64,000 nt of DNA from Geopsychrobacter electrodiphilus DSM 16401 (GTDB taxonomy: Bacteria > Desulfobacterota > Desulfuromonadia > Desulfuromonadales > Geopsychrobacteraceae), in assembly GCF_000384395.1 (NCBI RefSeq), contig NZ_ARWE01000001.1, positions 3,074,501 through 3,138,500 on the forward strand. The letters are read 5' to 3'. The notes below the pieces were generated by a model, which was given only the letters and a program-made list of their open reading frames with translations, was not told where the DNA came from and made no database searches. Positions 28,285 to 36,907 of the stretch are shown here, piece after piece. A program made the position numbers and the translations under genes. The stretch's first letter is position 1; each line of letters starts with the position of its first letter.

Positions 28285-29378
28285 TGCTATTACCACCAGA
28301 ATTTATCATAAATAAATGTCTTAACCTTCGTTTGGATGTTGAGGGTCGCCGTGAAATTGCACGAATCTATGGGTGCGGCGAACCTAATGTCAGAAGGTGG
28401 CTGAGAGACAATTCCTTCCCAGATGATGCGCTAGAGAAAATCACGGAGCACTTTGAAGGTTTAGGGGCGAATGATCTCGCTAGGGATATTCAGGGCATAA
28501 GTGACGAACCATACACTGCCGAATTGGCTGCAACCAAGTGGCTGCTTTTCTGTCAGGGAATGCTCGCTCATAAAGATGTCTTTCTGGCTGGTACAATAAG
28601 GGAGTTAAAGGATTTCTCTGAAGGACAGATTAGCTCCATAAAAAAAGTACGGAGTCTGCCGACTTCCCAACGATTTGATGCGTATAAAACATATTTCGCG
28701 GATACCCTTGCGCCCAAGTTTTGCTTGCCGATATCAAGTGTTAAGACCCTGCAACAGGGCACTGACTGGGAATCAATCAGGCCGGTTGCTTTGTGGTTTG
28801 CCGCTGAGTTACTCATCTATTTTATGGCTATGGCAGAAGTTGAGTGCCTAAATGCCTATTACAATATTCGTGAGTCAAAACTTATTGAGTGGGTCTTGCC
28901 AATACAGAAAAAAGGGAAAGCTGTCCTCCCTCTGAGGGTATTTTTCGGTAACTTTTTTGATAGGTGTATCTCCCGAGGAGACTTTCCGAACCTTGAAGCT
29001 ATTGCAAAGAAACTCACTGTTGTTAATCGTGGTGATGCCGCTACCCATATAACTAAGGATAGCGCTCTGAGGGAAATCAAAAGAGCGAAGTATCAGGGCA
29101 AGGCCCCTACCTTCGAAACGGTCGCTGCATGGTTCGATGCCCTTGCTCCCGTTGGTATTTATCCCACTGACGAAGACAAAAAAATGGAAAAGCGATTACT
29201 GCTTGACGGGTTTGGAGCGGCAAGAATTTTCGATGGCTTCTATCGTGACGCTATAAATGAGATCTCGGAAGAGCAACTTCTTTCTCACTTCGAAAGATAT
29301 GATGACTGGTACAAATTTCACTCTGAACGGTTCGAAAAGTCCGGGGGCGAAGTTGGCACTCCACCCCCGGCAAACTAA
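28284..29378 (+). CDS. Hypothetical protein, last gene of the defence operon
   Basis: A 364-residue protein starting with GTG that shares its G with the preceding stop codon. I do not recognise the family. The N-terminus could hold a helix-turn-helix (about 20-50: GRREIARIYGCGEPNVRRWL), the rest is mostly helical with hydrophobic stretches (VALWFAAELLIYFMAMAEVE) that look like buried helices rather than a membrane anchor. No cysteine cluster or nuclease motif is seen. Its place suggests a partner or regulator of the RecQ fusion. It ends directly against the stop codon of the minus-strand small gene. Confidence 0.65.
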   Translation: MLLPPEFIINKCLNLRLDVEGRREIARIYGCGEPNVRRWLRDNSFPDDALEKITEHFEGLGANDLARDIQGISDEPYTAELAATKWLLFCQGMLAHKDVFLAGTIRELKDFSEGQISSIKKVRSLPTSQRFDAYKTYFADTLAPKFCLPISSVKTLQQGTDWESIRPVALWFAAELLIYFMAMAEVECLNAYYNIRESKLIEWVLPIQKKGKAVLPLRVFFGNFFDRCISRGDFPNLEAIAKKLTVVNRGDAATHITKDSALREIKRAKYQGKAPTFETVAAWFDALAPVGIYPTDEDKKMEKRLLLDGFGAARIFDGFYRDAINEISEEQLLSHFERYDDWYKFHSERFEKSGGEVGTPPPAN

Positions 29379-29513
29379 TCACTCGTCGTCATCTTCATCG
29401 TCACGATCGTCCCAATCGTCAGGCCGTTCATCATATCCGCGTGATTCCCAGTAAGCATCATTGTTTTCATTGAGTTGATTGGAGTGGTTGTCCATATCGT
29501 CTTTGTGACTCAT
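29379..29513 (-). CDS. Small acidic protein (44 aa)
   Basis: Forty-four residues, MSHKDDMDNHSN at the start and a tail almost entirely Asp/Glu (DDWDDRDDEDDDE). The ATG overlaps the stop of the basic small gene (ATGA) and has GGAGAG just upstream, which favours real translation. The strong charge is opposite to its partner's, as in antitoxin-toxin or binding pairs; function unknown. It ends back to back with the defence operon's last gene. Confidence 0.6.
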   Translation of the reverse strand: MSHKDDMDNHSNQLNENNDAYWESRGYDERPDDWDDRDDEDDDE

Positions 29514-29656
29514 TTGTCTCTCCTTTTCTGCTGGTCTCTTTTCGCGACAATTGATTCAGCCGTGGCTGCAAAATCGCCTTTTCTGATCTGGCCTCCTTGT
29601 GTTTTTGCCTTTCCGCCCTTAATCCTTTTTACGTCTTCTACTGTAAGCTTGCTCAT
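29510..29656 (-). CDS. Small basic protein (48 aa), possible SMP-like motif
   Basis: Forty-eight residues, MSKLTVEDVKRIKGGKAKT at the start, rich in Lys/Arg. The segment GGQIRKGDFAATAESIVAKR resembles the short seed-maturation-like motif (KGSFAARAQSAAAK) of small bacterial proteins; this is a weak resemblance. GAAAGGA lies eight bases before the ATG. It is translationally coupled to the acidic gene. Confidence 0.6.
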   Translation of the reverse strand: MSKLTVEDVKRIKGGKAKTQGGQIRKGDFAATAESIVAKRDQQKRRDK

Positions 29657-29843
29657 CGAAATATCCTTTCTATGGTTGGGTTGATGAGATAGTAAGAAGA
29701 CTACTTGTCCTTGGCTTTAATTTATATGTGACAACGACTGTAAATCACAAATAATGTGGTATTCCGATAGGTTACAATTTAGGCTATAGTTGGTTTAGCG
29801 ATGAAAGATCGTTTTCCTTGAAAAGGTCCCGATTGGATTCATT

Positions 29844-30680
29844 ATGAAAATTGCATGGCTAACGGACGTCCACCTTGAATTGGTAAATCAAAAATCAAGG
29901 AAAGTCCTTTTTGAGGAAATTGCTGAGGCGCGACCGGACCTCATTTTGCTTGGTGGTGATATTTGCAACTCAGAATTTCTCGAAGCCTGGTTGTTGAAGC
30001 TGTACCAGAAAATTCAGGTTCCTATCTATTTCGTCCTAGGCAACCACGACTTTTACAAATCATCGATATGTGAGGTCAGAGGTTTGGCTCGCAGCATAAC
30101 CAAAACCCATGAACAAATAAGTTGGCTACCTGAAGTAGGTGTGGTTCCACTCACCGATGATGTCGGACTGATCGGGCACGGATGCTGGGGAGATGCCCGG
30201 GTTGGCTCATTTTTCAACTCACCCCTCTCTTTGAACGATTTCAAATATATTCAAGAGCTGTCCAGTTTGAGTAAGCATGGACAACTCGAACAAATTAAGC
30301 GGTTAGGATCAGAGGCGGCTGAGTATCTTGAATCTGCGGCGGCAATGGCTGCTAAGAATTATGGGAAAGTCGTCGTGCTTACCCATGTTCCACCTTTTCC
30401 AAAAGCATGTTTTTACCTGGGCCGTCCGTCGAAAGAAGGATTGCCATTTTTTTGCAGCAAGGCGGCGGGTGATTCTTTGATAAAGGTTGCAGCAAATAAT
30501 CCCCAGACTCATTTCTTGGTTTTATCGGGGCATACACATGATGCAGTCGAAGTGAAAATTACGGACAATTTAAAGATTATTGTTGCCGAAGCTGAGTATG
30601 GCAGACCCGATTTTAAGATGCTCGACTTATCAAATATCTTCAGTAAATGGCAAGGAGATGAACAACTATCACCTAAATAG
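29844..30680 (+). CDS. Calcineurin-like metallophosphoesterase
   Basis: A 278-residue enzyme with all family motifs: D-x-H (TDVHLE, about 7-9), GGDI (about 37), GNHDF (about 68), THVPPFP (about 179) and SGHTHD (about 231). These bind two metal ions and hydrolyse phosphodiesters or phosphomonoesters. The substrate cannot be told; Mre11/SbcD-like nuclease, cyclic-nucleotide and protein phosphatase roles are all possible. It lacks the SbcD C-terminal cap. Proximity to the SMC-like gene is suggestive only, since the small minus-strand genes intervene. It is likely co-transcribed with the overlapping next gene. Confidence 0.9.
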   Translation: MKIAWLTDVHLELVNQKSRKVLFEEIAEARPDLILLGGDICNSEFLEAWLLKLYQKIQVPIYFVLGNHDFYKSSICEVRGLARSITKTHEQISWLPEVGVVPLTDDVGLIGHGCWGDARVGSFFNSPLSLNDFKYIQELSSLSKHGQLEQIKRLGSEAAEYLESAAAMAAKNYGKVVVLTHVPPFPKACFYLGRPSKEGLPFFCSKAAGDSLIKVAANNPQTHFLVLSGHTHDAVEVKITDNLKIIVAEAEYGRPDFKMLDLSNIFSKWQGDEQLSPK

Positions 30681-31113
30681 ATATACATCGATTAGGTATC
30701 TACCAGGCCACCTGATTGGATGCTTTGAAAATGACCACACCCTATGCACCTGGAAAGGAAACTCCTCTATACCCTCCTCCACTTTTATAAAGTGGCTACC
30801 CCTAGGGCAGAATCGGAGAGATGCAGAAATCTGCTTTGCCTTGAATACGACTACATCTTTTCTGGTGCCCGGCAGGCCCAAAACATTGCGAAGGTTGAAG
30901 ATGTGGAGTCAGCCTGCCGAGGATCTTTGGGCCGACCAGCAGTGCCTCATACCCGCCCTGGCGATTAGGGATCTATTGAAAATCGACATTTACAGAGATG
31001 AGTTTGAACGAGATCTAGCCATGTCCATCGGAGATGGGTTTGCTGCCGAGAGGGTCATGCCGCATGACTTGGTTGATGAGGCAATAATTCTGACAGCAAA
31101 AAGCGATTTTTGA
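30658..31113 (+). CDS. Hypothetical protein overlapping the phosphoesterase
   Basis: From the ATG at 30658 it encodes 151 residues, overlapping the phosphoesterase by 23 bases in another frame. AAGGAG lies one base before this ATG, too close to act well, so the start is uncertain. No recognised domain: the N-terminal half is rich in aromatic and basic residues, the C-terminal half (about 85-140) is amphipathic helical. Overlap suggests that it works with the phosphoesterase. Confidence 0.55.
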   Translation: MNNYHLNRYTSIRYLPGHLIGCFENDHTLCTWKGNSSIPSSTFIKWLPLGQNRRDAEICFALNTTTSFLVPGRPKTLRRLKMWSQPAEDLWADQQCLIPALAIRDLLKIDIYRDEFERDLAMSIGDGFAAERVMPHDLVDEAIILTAKSDF

Positions 31114-31142
31114 ATTAAAGCAGCGTCTTTTCGATTTGCAAA

Positions 31143-31841
31143 TTAGCTAGCTGATTTTTGTGTCCAGCGGTCTTTACCATCAGCAGATAGCTGTAAAGAC
31201 AGTTCGATGTTTCGGTATACCTTGATAAGTTTATTAACCAACTTGACCATGTTGTCTACCGAAGGATCGGCAGGGTCAAATTTACTGAAAATTCTTTTGA
31301 TCTTGTCTCCCTCTGACCGTGTTTTTATTTTTATCCCCAGGTACCGTTCGGATTGAGACGCAAGCATTCCAAAATGATACGTATCAGTAACTGAGCAGTT
31401 CCCTTTTGATAGACCTTTGCTCTTATAATTCCGGAGACAACTTTTCAGCTCGAAAGTAAAGATTTCTGGAAAGCGTTTGCATTGAAAATCCTCAACATAG
31501 AAATCATTAGCTGCCCGCAAAAGAGGAATCAAATCATCTTGAAGATCAACGGATAATGTTTCGTCATAATCAAGTGCAGAAAAAATCACGTGGTGTTTTT
31601 CGGCTAAATAGGCATGAAGAATCTCGTGAAAAAAGTCGTAATGTTGTAATAGGTCACAACTTGAAAGAAAATCTTCAGGTAAATTGATGGAATGAATCTT
31701 ATTTTGAGAGCATGAGTAAATTGAGAGCGCGTCATCATCATCCCCAGGATATCTTTCAAGCGGCCATTTTATCTGACAAAGATATTCTTCTATGACTGTC
31801 TTAATGGCAGTAATGGCAAATTTCTGATTGATGCTGTACAT
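31143..31841 (-). CDS. Hypothetical protein
   Basis: From the ATG at 31841 (GAGGAG six bases before) it encodes 232 residues; an upstream frame to 31931 is not supported. Family unknown. It shows an acidic middle (ERYPGDDDDALS), an HEILHAYL segment at about 72-79 that resembles but does not match a zinc-protease HExxH box, and a basic C-terminus. It is convergent with the previous gene. The region upstream holds a striking array of TATCGATA palindromes at 32071-32144 that may control it. Confidence 0.6.
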   Translation of the reverse strand: MYSINQKFAITAIKTVIEEYLCQIKWPLERYPGDDDDALSIYSCSQNKIHSINLPEDFLSSCDLLQHYDFFHEILHAYLAEKHHVIFSALDYDETLSVDLQDDLIPLLRAANDFYVEDFQCKRFPEIFTFELKSCLRNYKSKGLSKGNCSVTDTYHFGMLASQSERYLGIKIKTRSEGDKIKRIFSKFDPADPSVDNMVKLVNKLIKVYRNIELSLQLSADGKDRWTQKSAS

Positions 31842-32070
31842 CTGAACTCCTCGACTAATTAGACAATAAAATGTGAGCGCGCCCCTTGCACTAGAACATT
31901 GTTGCTGAACCAACTGTAAAAGGGATGGCATTTTCTATTGAATTTTCTTGCATGTTGTTTTTCTTTTTTGTGATTCATTCTGATGGTTTGTATGTCGTTA
32001 CGAGCTACAAGGCTGATACATCTTGATACGGATTGCAAGGGTTTTTTTTCGTTAAAAATGAATAAAATCA

Positions 32071-32144
32071 TATAGTTATCTATCGATAAATACCGACAGA
32101 TAACTATAGATATCGATATCTATCGACAGATATAAATATCGATA
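32071..32144. repeat. Palindrome/iteron-like array
   Basis: An 11-bp inverted repeat TATAGTTATCT (32071-32081) with AGATAACTATA (32098-32108), a perfect 16-bp palindrome TAGATATCGATATCTA (32107-32122), TATCGATA at 32081, 32111 and 32137, ATCTATCGA at 32078 and 32118, and CGACAGATA at 32094 and 32124. Such density suggests a multi-site operator or an origin/partition-like locus. Very AT-rich. Confidence 0.7.
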
Positions 32145-32755
32145 AAATTTAAATATTTGATTTTAGGTGATTTTTTGAAGTATCAAATTCCGAAGAGGGT
32201 CTTTGTTCGACATGATCTGGTGGATGGATATCGCTACGCCTAGATGGGGGTCATGCTTGGAGATTTCTGCTCACCGGACCATGTCCAGCTCAATTTCTTT
32301 TATACACAACATTGCTGCCAACAAAATGACACATTGATGCAGACCATTAATAACACCACAGCGGCAAAGGGAAGGTTTGGTTCGGGGGACAGCGACCGCA
32401 AAAGGGCTGGTTTGTTAATCGTAGCTAATCTATCATCAGCATATACGACGAGGTGAGCGAGCATTCCATAAGTAAAATATCCAGAAAATCAATCAACATT
32501 ATTCTTGACCCGCACACTTATGCTTTTGGGGAGGTAAGTGCCACTGCGGATTACTTCCAATTCCCGGTTTTGAATGCTTTTGAGGAAACAAAGCCCACTT
32601 TCAGACCCTGAAACGTATTTACTTTGATTAAATCAAAAGGGTTGAGGCGATTGATAAAATCCTCCGGGCGCAAAAACCATCCTAAGTTACTGAAATTGCA
32701 AACAACTTAATTCATGGGAGAGCTTTGCCACTGCCCTTATACTGAGACCTCCGAG
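32145..32755. other. Intergenic region without a supported gene
   Basis: About 600 bp between the palindrome array and the serine recombinase. Short frames on both strands lack ribosome sites and family resemblance. It may hold decayed sequence left by earlier recombination. Confidence 0.45.
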
Positions 32756-33439
32756 CTAGAGGCCCTCTATTCGCTCGATAACATTTTTCACGGCACAGGC
32801 CGTCCAAACAGCTTTGCCTCTCGCGGTCAGAATTCCTTCTTTGCTGAGTACACGTGCAATGGCATGAAGACTCAGTCCTTCAGCCCTTAATGGAATAATA
32901 CGTTCAATACAGTCCTTTGCAAATACATCCGCTTTGGATTTAATGGATTTCACCCCTGCTATACGTCCTCGCTCAGCTCCCGCTATTGTAAGGTTGTCTG
33001 GATTTCCTAATTTCACACCACGAGCCTTCGCGGCGGCGAGCGCGTCTATAGTGCGCCGACTTATGGCCCGGCGCTCTTCTTGCGCGACAAGTGCCATAAT
33101 TCCAATCGTCAATTCATTTGCCGTAGGCATGTCCACAGCAACAAAGTTCGCACCAGACTTCTGTAGTCCTATAAGAAAATGTGCATCACGACTGAGTCTG
33201 TCCAGTTTAGCGATCAAGAGCGTGGCGCCGGTCGCCTTACAAAGCTGAAGAGCCTCTTGAAGTTTCGGTCGGTCATCTTTCTTTCCACTCTCGATTTCAA
33301 CATACTCTTTAAGCAGAGTCCATTGACCGCCATTCAGATAATTATCAATGTTAGTGCGCTGAGCTTCGAGACCAAGTCCGCTTGCACCTTGTCGAGAGGT
33401 GGATACTCGGAGGTAACTAATATATTTACCCGTTGCCAT
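32756..33439 (-). CDS. Serine recombinase (resolvase/invertase family)
   Basis: A 227-residue recombinase. The catalytic N-terminal domain shows ISYLRVSTSRQGASGLG (nucleophile serine at about 13), LIAKLDRLSRD (about 77) and the arginines of QEERRAISRRT (about 120). A C-terminal helix-turn-helix is likely (LSLHAIARVLSKEGI). The start has GGGGAGG upstream. Size fits a resolvase or DNA invertase rather than a large serine integrase. It may resolve the element or flip a local segment, but no clear inverted crossover pair was found beside it. The nearby palindromes at 32071-32144 are a candidate res-like region (inference). Confidence 0.92.
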   Translation of the reverse strand: MATGKYISYLRVSTSRQGASGLGLEAQRTNIDNYLNGGQWTLLKEYVEIESGKKDDRPKLQEALQLCKATGATLLIAKLDRLSRDAHFLIGLQKSGANFVAVDMPTANELTIGIMALVAQEERRAISRRTIDALAAAKARGVKLGNPDNLTIAGAERGRIAGVKSIKSKADVFAKDCIERIIPLRAEGLSLHAIARVLSKEGILTARGKAVWTACAVKNVIERIEGL

Positions 33440-33714
33440 ATGCCTCCCCTAACCTCCGCATAGAATCGTCAGTCGTTCGTTTTCTGATTTTACATAGATG
33501 AATTCTCTTGTCAATTAACGATTCGTACGCATCAGGTTATATCGATTTTCTTTATCGCAAAAATTCACAATTATTTATGATATTTCACGATAATATCAAT
33601 TGCGGTGCTACGGCTAGGATATTAGGCTTGCATTACCGGTTGAATTCAACACGAAACAAATTTCGACAAAGCCTGAGGCGTGGAATTAATTTGCAGAAAG
33701 ACATGGAGACCTTA

Positions 33715-34653
33715 ATGACTACACAACCAGATAACGCAAAACACCCAAACACAAGGGCACTCATTACAAGAGCAATTGAGACGTGCGGATTGACTCAGAA
33801 GCAAATCGCCGAGATCTGCAATGTCCAACAGAGTGTCGTGAGCGGCTGGAAGGCTGGAAAGATCGTAGCGAGATGGAAACAAGTCAGACCGCTAATCGAT
33901 AAATACGGAGATGTGCAAGGAGAGAAGACAAGCAATACCTACTGCCGAGTCATGAACTCCACCTACGTTCTGGGTGGAGAGGTAATCTCGTATTTACAAG
34001 ATGTTATGACGAGCACGTATATGCACGAAAGCAGTCTTGCAGCAAATAGTGCCGAGGACAAAAACATCAAAGCTATTTTGGAGCACAGCCATTCGATACT
34101 TAAAGATATGAGTAAGGCCATTGAAGATCTGGGCGAGATCCGTTTCGAAACGGAAGGTGAAGTTTATGGATTCATCAGCAAGTTCAATAAAGGTGATTCC
34201 AGAGATTTTTATGATGAATTCATAATCACTAAAAGAGTCCAGTCGAACATCCTCAGGTTGGCGCATAGATATGAAAAAGAATATGTGAAGATTTATGGAG
34301 AAAACATATTTGAATACACTTTTTATGCCCCGAAAGGTGATTTTAAAGATAAATACGCCTGGATGAAGTGGTCCGTAATCTCCTCTCTTGATGGGCTTCT
34401 TACTTGGGTAGTTAGCAAGCAGAAATGTGATAGAGGCATAACTGAAGTAGACAGCAACCATGAACACGCGGCATGGGTGTCTGAGATATATGAAAGCATA
34501 GATGCCGAAGAGTTGATTCGAAAATCCGAGAGTTACAGATTCGAACCTTCGCACGAATGTTTTGTCGATAGAGACATTCTGCTGTTTTCACTGATCCATG
34601 CATTCTCCAAAAATGGCTACGACATGGAAATTGTCAAGTCTCTTGGTCAATAA
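33715..34653 (+). CDS. Helix-turn-helix protein upstream of beta-CASP nuclease
   Basis: From the ATG at 33715 (GGAG six bases before) it encodes 312 residues. Residues about 15-50 form an XRE/YdaS-like HTH (CGLTQKQIAEICNVQQSVVS then GWKAGKI). The rest, about 260 residues, is unrecognised, helical and acidic. It lies 25 bp before the metallo-beta-lactamase gene on the same strand, so they are probably one operon. The long C-terminal part argues for more than a simple repressor, perhaps a sensor. Confidence 0.7.
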   Translation: MTTQPDNAKHPNTRALITRAIETCGLTQKQIAEICNVQQSVVSGWKAGKIVARWKQVRPLIDKYGDVQGEKTSNTYCRVMNSTYVLGGEVISYLQDVMTSTYMHESSLAANSAEDKNIKAILEHSHSILKDMSKAIEDLGEIRFETEGEVYGFISKFNKGDSRDFYDEFIITKRVQSNILRLAHRYEKEYVKIYGENIFEYTFYAPKGDFKDKYAWMKWSVISSLDGLLTWVVSKQKCDRGITEVDSNHEHAAWVSEIYESIDAEELIRKSESYRFEPSHECFVDRDILLFSLIHAFSKNGYDMEIVKSLGQ

Positions 34654-34678
34654 CTAAAAAAACATAAAGGGGATTTAT

Positions 34679-36433
34679 ATGCTTAAAGTAAAATTCGTAG
34701 GTGCGGTTGAGGGCGTTTCTGGTTCATGTACCTGGCTACATCACACCGATTCGGACACTCAGTTTCTAGTCGACTGCGGTATGAACCAGGGAAGCACTCT
34801 TGATGCATGGAAAAACAATCAGCCCTTCCCGTTCAACCCGTCGCAGATAAAGTATGTACTGCTGACACATGCCCACATTGATCACTGCGGATTAATACCT
34901 AAACTCGTGAAAGAAAACTTTTGCGGCGTGATTTATGCGACACGTGCCACCCGCGAGTTGACAGAAATCATGCTACGCGACTCAGCAAAGGTCAACGGGA
35001 CACCCAATCACATTAAACTCATCGAATCAATCAACTGGAGCATTCTCGACGATGACCTTGGATTTAAATGGGGACGAGTCATCAGAATGGCAGAAGGGCT
35101 TCGATTCTCGTTCCTAAGAAGCAGCCACATATTGGGCGCATGCTGTATCTCTGTTTCCTGGATGGTAAAAGATGCTGAGGAGAACTTTGACAAGGAGAGC
35201 GAAAAAAATATTTTCTTCAGCGGAGATATTGGTTCTCAAAGTGACGAGAACCCTTACCTTCCCCTGATGAAGGCAGGGCATAACCCTTTCCCAAATACCA
35301 ACTTCATTGTGACCGAAGCAACGTACGGCAGCAGAATAAGGTCAACAGAAATTCAGTGTGCAGAAACACGAAGGAAACGACTAGCCGACACAATCCTTCA
35401 TACCGTCTACAACAAGAAAGGGAAAGTTATCCTCCCTGCTTTTTCTTTACACCGTACCCAAGAGCTTCTGGCGGATCTTCATTGGTGGCTATCCGAGGGA
35501 TGGGCAAGTTCTGACCAAGCTGATCTTATGGGGAAATTGGTAGATGGGAAATACGAGAACCCTCTTAGGATCTGCGTTGACTCACCCCTTGGATATAAGG
35601 TGACAGAAGCATACAAAAACAACTTATTTCAGCGTTCTCCAAACGGGAAGTACAAGTATTTAAAAGATCCTCCTTCCGATGACTCATGCTCAAAATTTGA
35701 GAGCTTTATGAATGATTTATTTGAGGCTCAGGGCAGTTTTTATAATTGCGGTAATCTTATAAAACTCTTCAATCCTGAATCTAAACAAAAGCCAAAAAAT
35801 GTTTGCAATAAGCAGAAAAAGCAAATCAATAAATCGGAACGAAAATTTGAGGTATACCCTGTTATCGTGGCAAGCGCGGGGATGTGTGGTGCCGGCCCCG
35901 TTGCAGAGTATCTTGAACGGTTTGGCAACGATCCAGCGAATACCATCATTCTCACAGGCTATCAATCGGCAGGCACACCTGGCAGATTTTTAATGGAAAG
36001 AGCGACAATACAATGTTCTGACCCTGAGAGGTTACCTGAGGGCAAAGCTGAAGTCATAGACATGTCAGGATTTTATTCTGCCCATGCAGATCAAAATATG
36101 CTGCTGGATTCTCTTTTTTCCCTTGGTGGTTACAAACAAAGCACACCAGCAAAGGTGCTTATCAATCATGGTGATGTGGAAAGCAAAAAGAGTTTGGAAG
36201 AGGCCATTCGAAAAAGGATTGCGCTAAAGATACCAAATGAGCGGGTTGTAAATGATGTCAACATCGCTGATGCTCGATGGATTGATCTAAACAGTGATGA
36301 ATATCTACCAGAGATTCCCGTCAGTGATGCATCAAGTGCAGAGGAGATAAAACTGAACATGGTAGAAATAAAATCTGAAATGAGGGAACTTCAAAAAATG
36401 TTGGCCCAATTGCTGGAAAGAATCGCCGCCTGA
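34679..36433 (+). CDS. Metallo-beta-lactamase/beta-CASP RNA nuclease-like protein
   Basis: A 584-residue protein of the CPSF/RNase J type. Metal site HAHIDHCG at about 63-70, further ligand in SSHILGA (about 144), the aspartate in FFSGDIG, then the beta-CASP cap with SPLGYKVTE, the motif near VIVASAGMCGAGPV (about 396), the YSAHADQN histidine (about 465) and LINHGD (about 494). Family members cut or trim RNA. AAAGGGG precedes the start. The paired upstream HTH gene and the island setting suggest a defence or regulatory RNase rather than housekeeping processing. A short coiled coil closes the C-terminus. Confidence 0.9.
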   Translation: MLKVKFVGAVEGVSGSCTWLHHTDSDTQFLVDCGMNQGSTLDAWKNNQPFPFNPSQIKYVLLTHAHIDHCGLIPKLVKENFCGVIYATRATRELTEIMLRDSAKVNGTPNHIKLIESINWSILDDDLGFKWGRVIRMAEGLRFSFLRSSHILGACCISVSWMVKDAEENFDKESEKNIFFSGDIGSQSDENPYLPLMKAGHNPFPNTNFIVTEATYGSRIRSTEIQCAETRRKRLADTILHTVYNKKGKVILPAFSLHRTQELLADLHWWLSEGWASSDQADLMGKLVDGKYENPLRICVDSPLGYKVTEAYKNNLFQRSPNGKYKYLKDPPSDDSCSKFESFMNDLFEAQGSFYNCGNLIKLFNPESKQKPKNVCNKQKKQINKSERKFEVYPVIVASAGMCGAGPVAEYLERFGNDPANTIILTGYQSAGTPGRFLMERATIQCSDPERLPEGKAEVIDMSGFYSAHADQNMLLDSLFSLGGYKQSTPAKVLINHGDVESKKSLEEAIRKRIALKIPNERVVNDVNIADARWIDLNSDEYLPEIPVSDASSAEEIKLNMVEIKSEMRELQKMLAQLLERIAA

Positions 36434-36555
36434 TCTTTGGCCTCAAAAGCACAACTCTAAAACAGCCTTATCGTAACAATCGAGATCTGACCTGACAGAC
36501 ATTGTCTGACTGAGGGGCTTTCAGAGATTTTAGCAATCTCGATAAACCAGACATG

Positions 36556-36593
36556 AAAACGGCCACCTCAGAAATGGGGTGGCCGTTTTTGTT
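36556..36593 (+). terminator. Rho-independent terminator
   Basis: Twelve-base stem AAAACGGCCACC (36556-36567) with GGTGGCCGTTTT (36578-36589), then further Ts. It closes the HTH/beta-CASP operon. The surrounding 36434-36703 shows no gene. Confidence 0.9.
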
Positions 36594-36703
36594 TTGCAGG
36601 AAATTTGAGATTCTGTTTTACTCTACTGAGGCCGATATCCTTGCCATGTGAGGTTCTGCTACCCACAAATAAAGGCCAGCCACAAAACAATGGAGATCTC
36701 ATA

Positions 36704-36907
36704 TTACCCTAGCATTTTAGTCCTACTTAGTTCTGCGATTTTTGCACAGCGAGTTCTTTCCTCGGCAAGGTAAGAAGAAGATTCATTTTTTAATTCCTCC
36801 CTTACAGTAGAAAGTCCATTATTCCAAGCATCCTGACGCTGATCATTGACCTTTTCAAACTTCCCAAGAATACCTTCTTCGTGACCTAATCTCTCCAACA
36901 AAGTCAT
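36704..36907 (-). CDS. Small helical hypothetical protein coupled to peptidase gene
   Basis: Sixty-seven residues, highly charged and helical (TLLERLGHEEGILGKFEK at the start). Its ATG overlaps the stop of the peptidase-like gene (ATGA), and GAGGAGGC lies upstream, so it is likely translated from the same message. It could be an inhibitor, substrate or partner of that peptidase; unrecognised. Confidence 0.6.
   Translation of the reverse strand: MTLLERLGHEEGILGKFEKVNDQRQDAWNNGLSTVREELKNESSSYLAEERTRCAKIAELSRTKMLG

Noticed and set aside
29844-30680. Metallophosphoesterase as an Mre11 partner of the SMC-like ATPase
   Set aside because: Not adjacent, separated by four other rightward genes and two opposite-strand genes, and lacks the SbcD cap domain; kept only as a remark.
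31605-31640. HEILHAYL in the 31143-31841 protein as a zinc-protease HExxH site
   Set aside because: The spacing is H-E-x-x-H but no downstream glutamate/aspartate ligand context (ExxA/D or H) is evident, so a protease call is not justified.
32756-33439. Invertible segment controlled by the serine recombinase
   Set aside because: No inverted crossover sites flanking the gene were found by eye.
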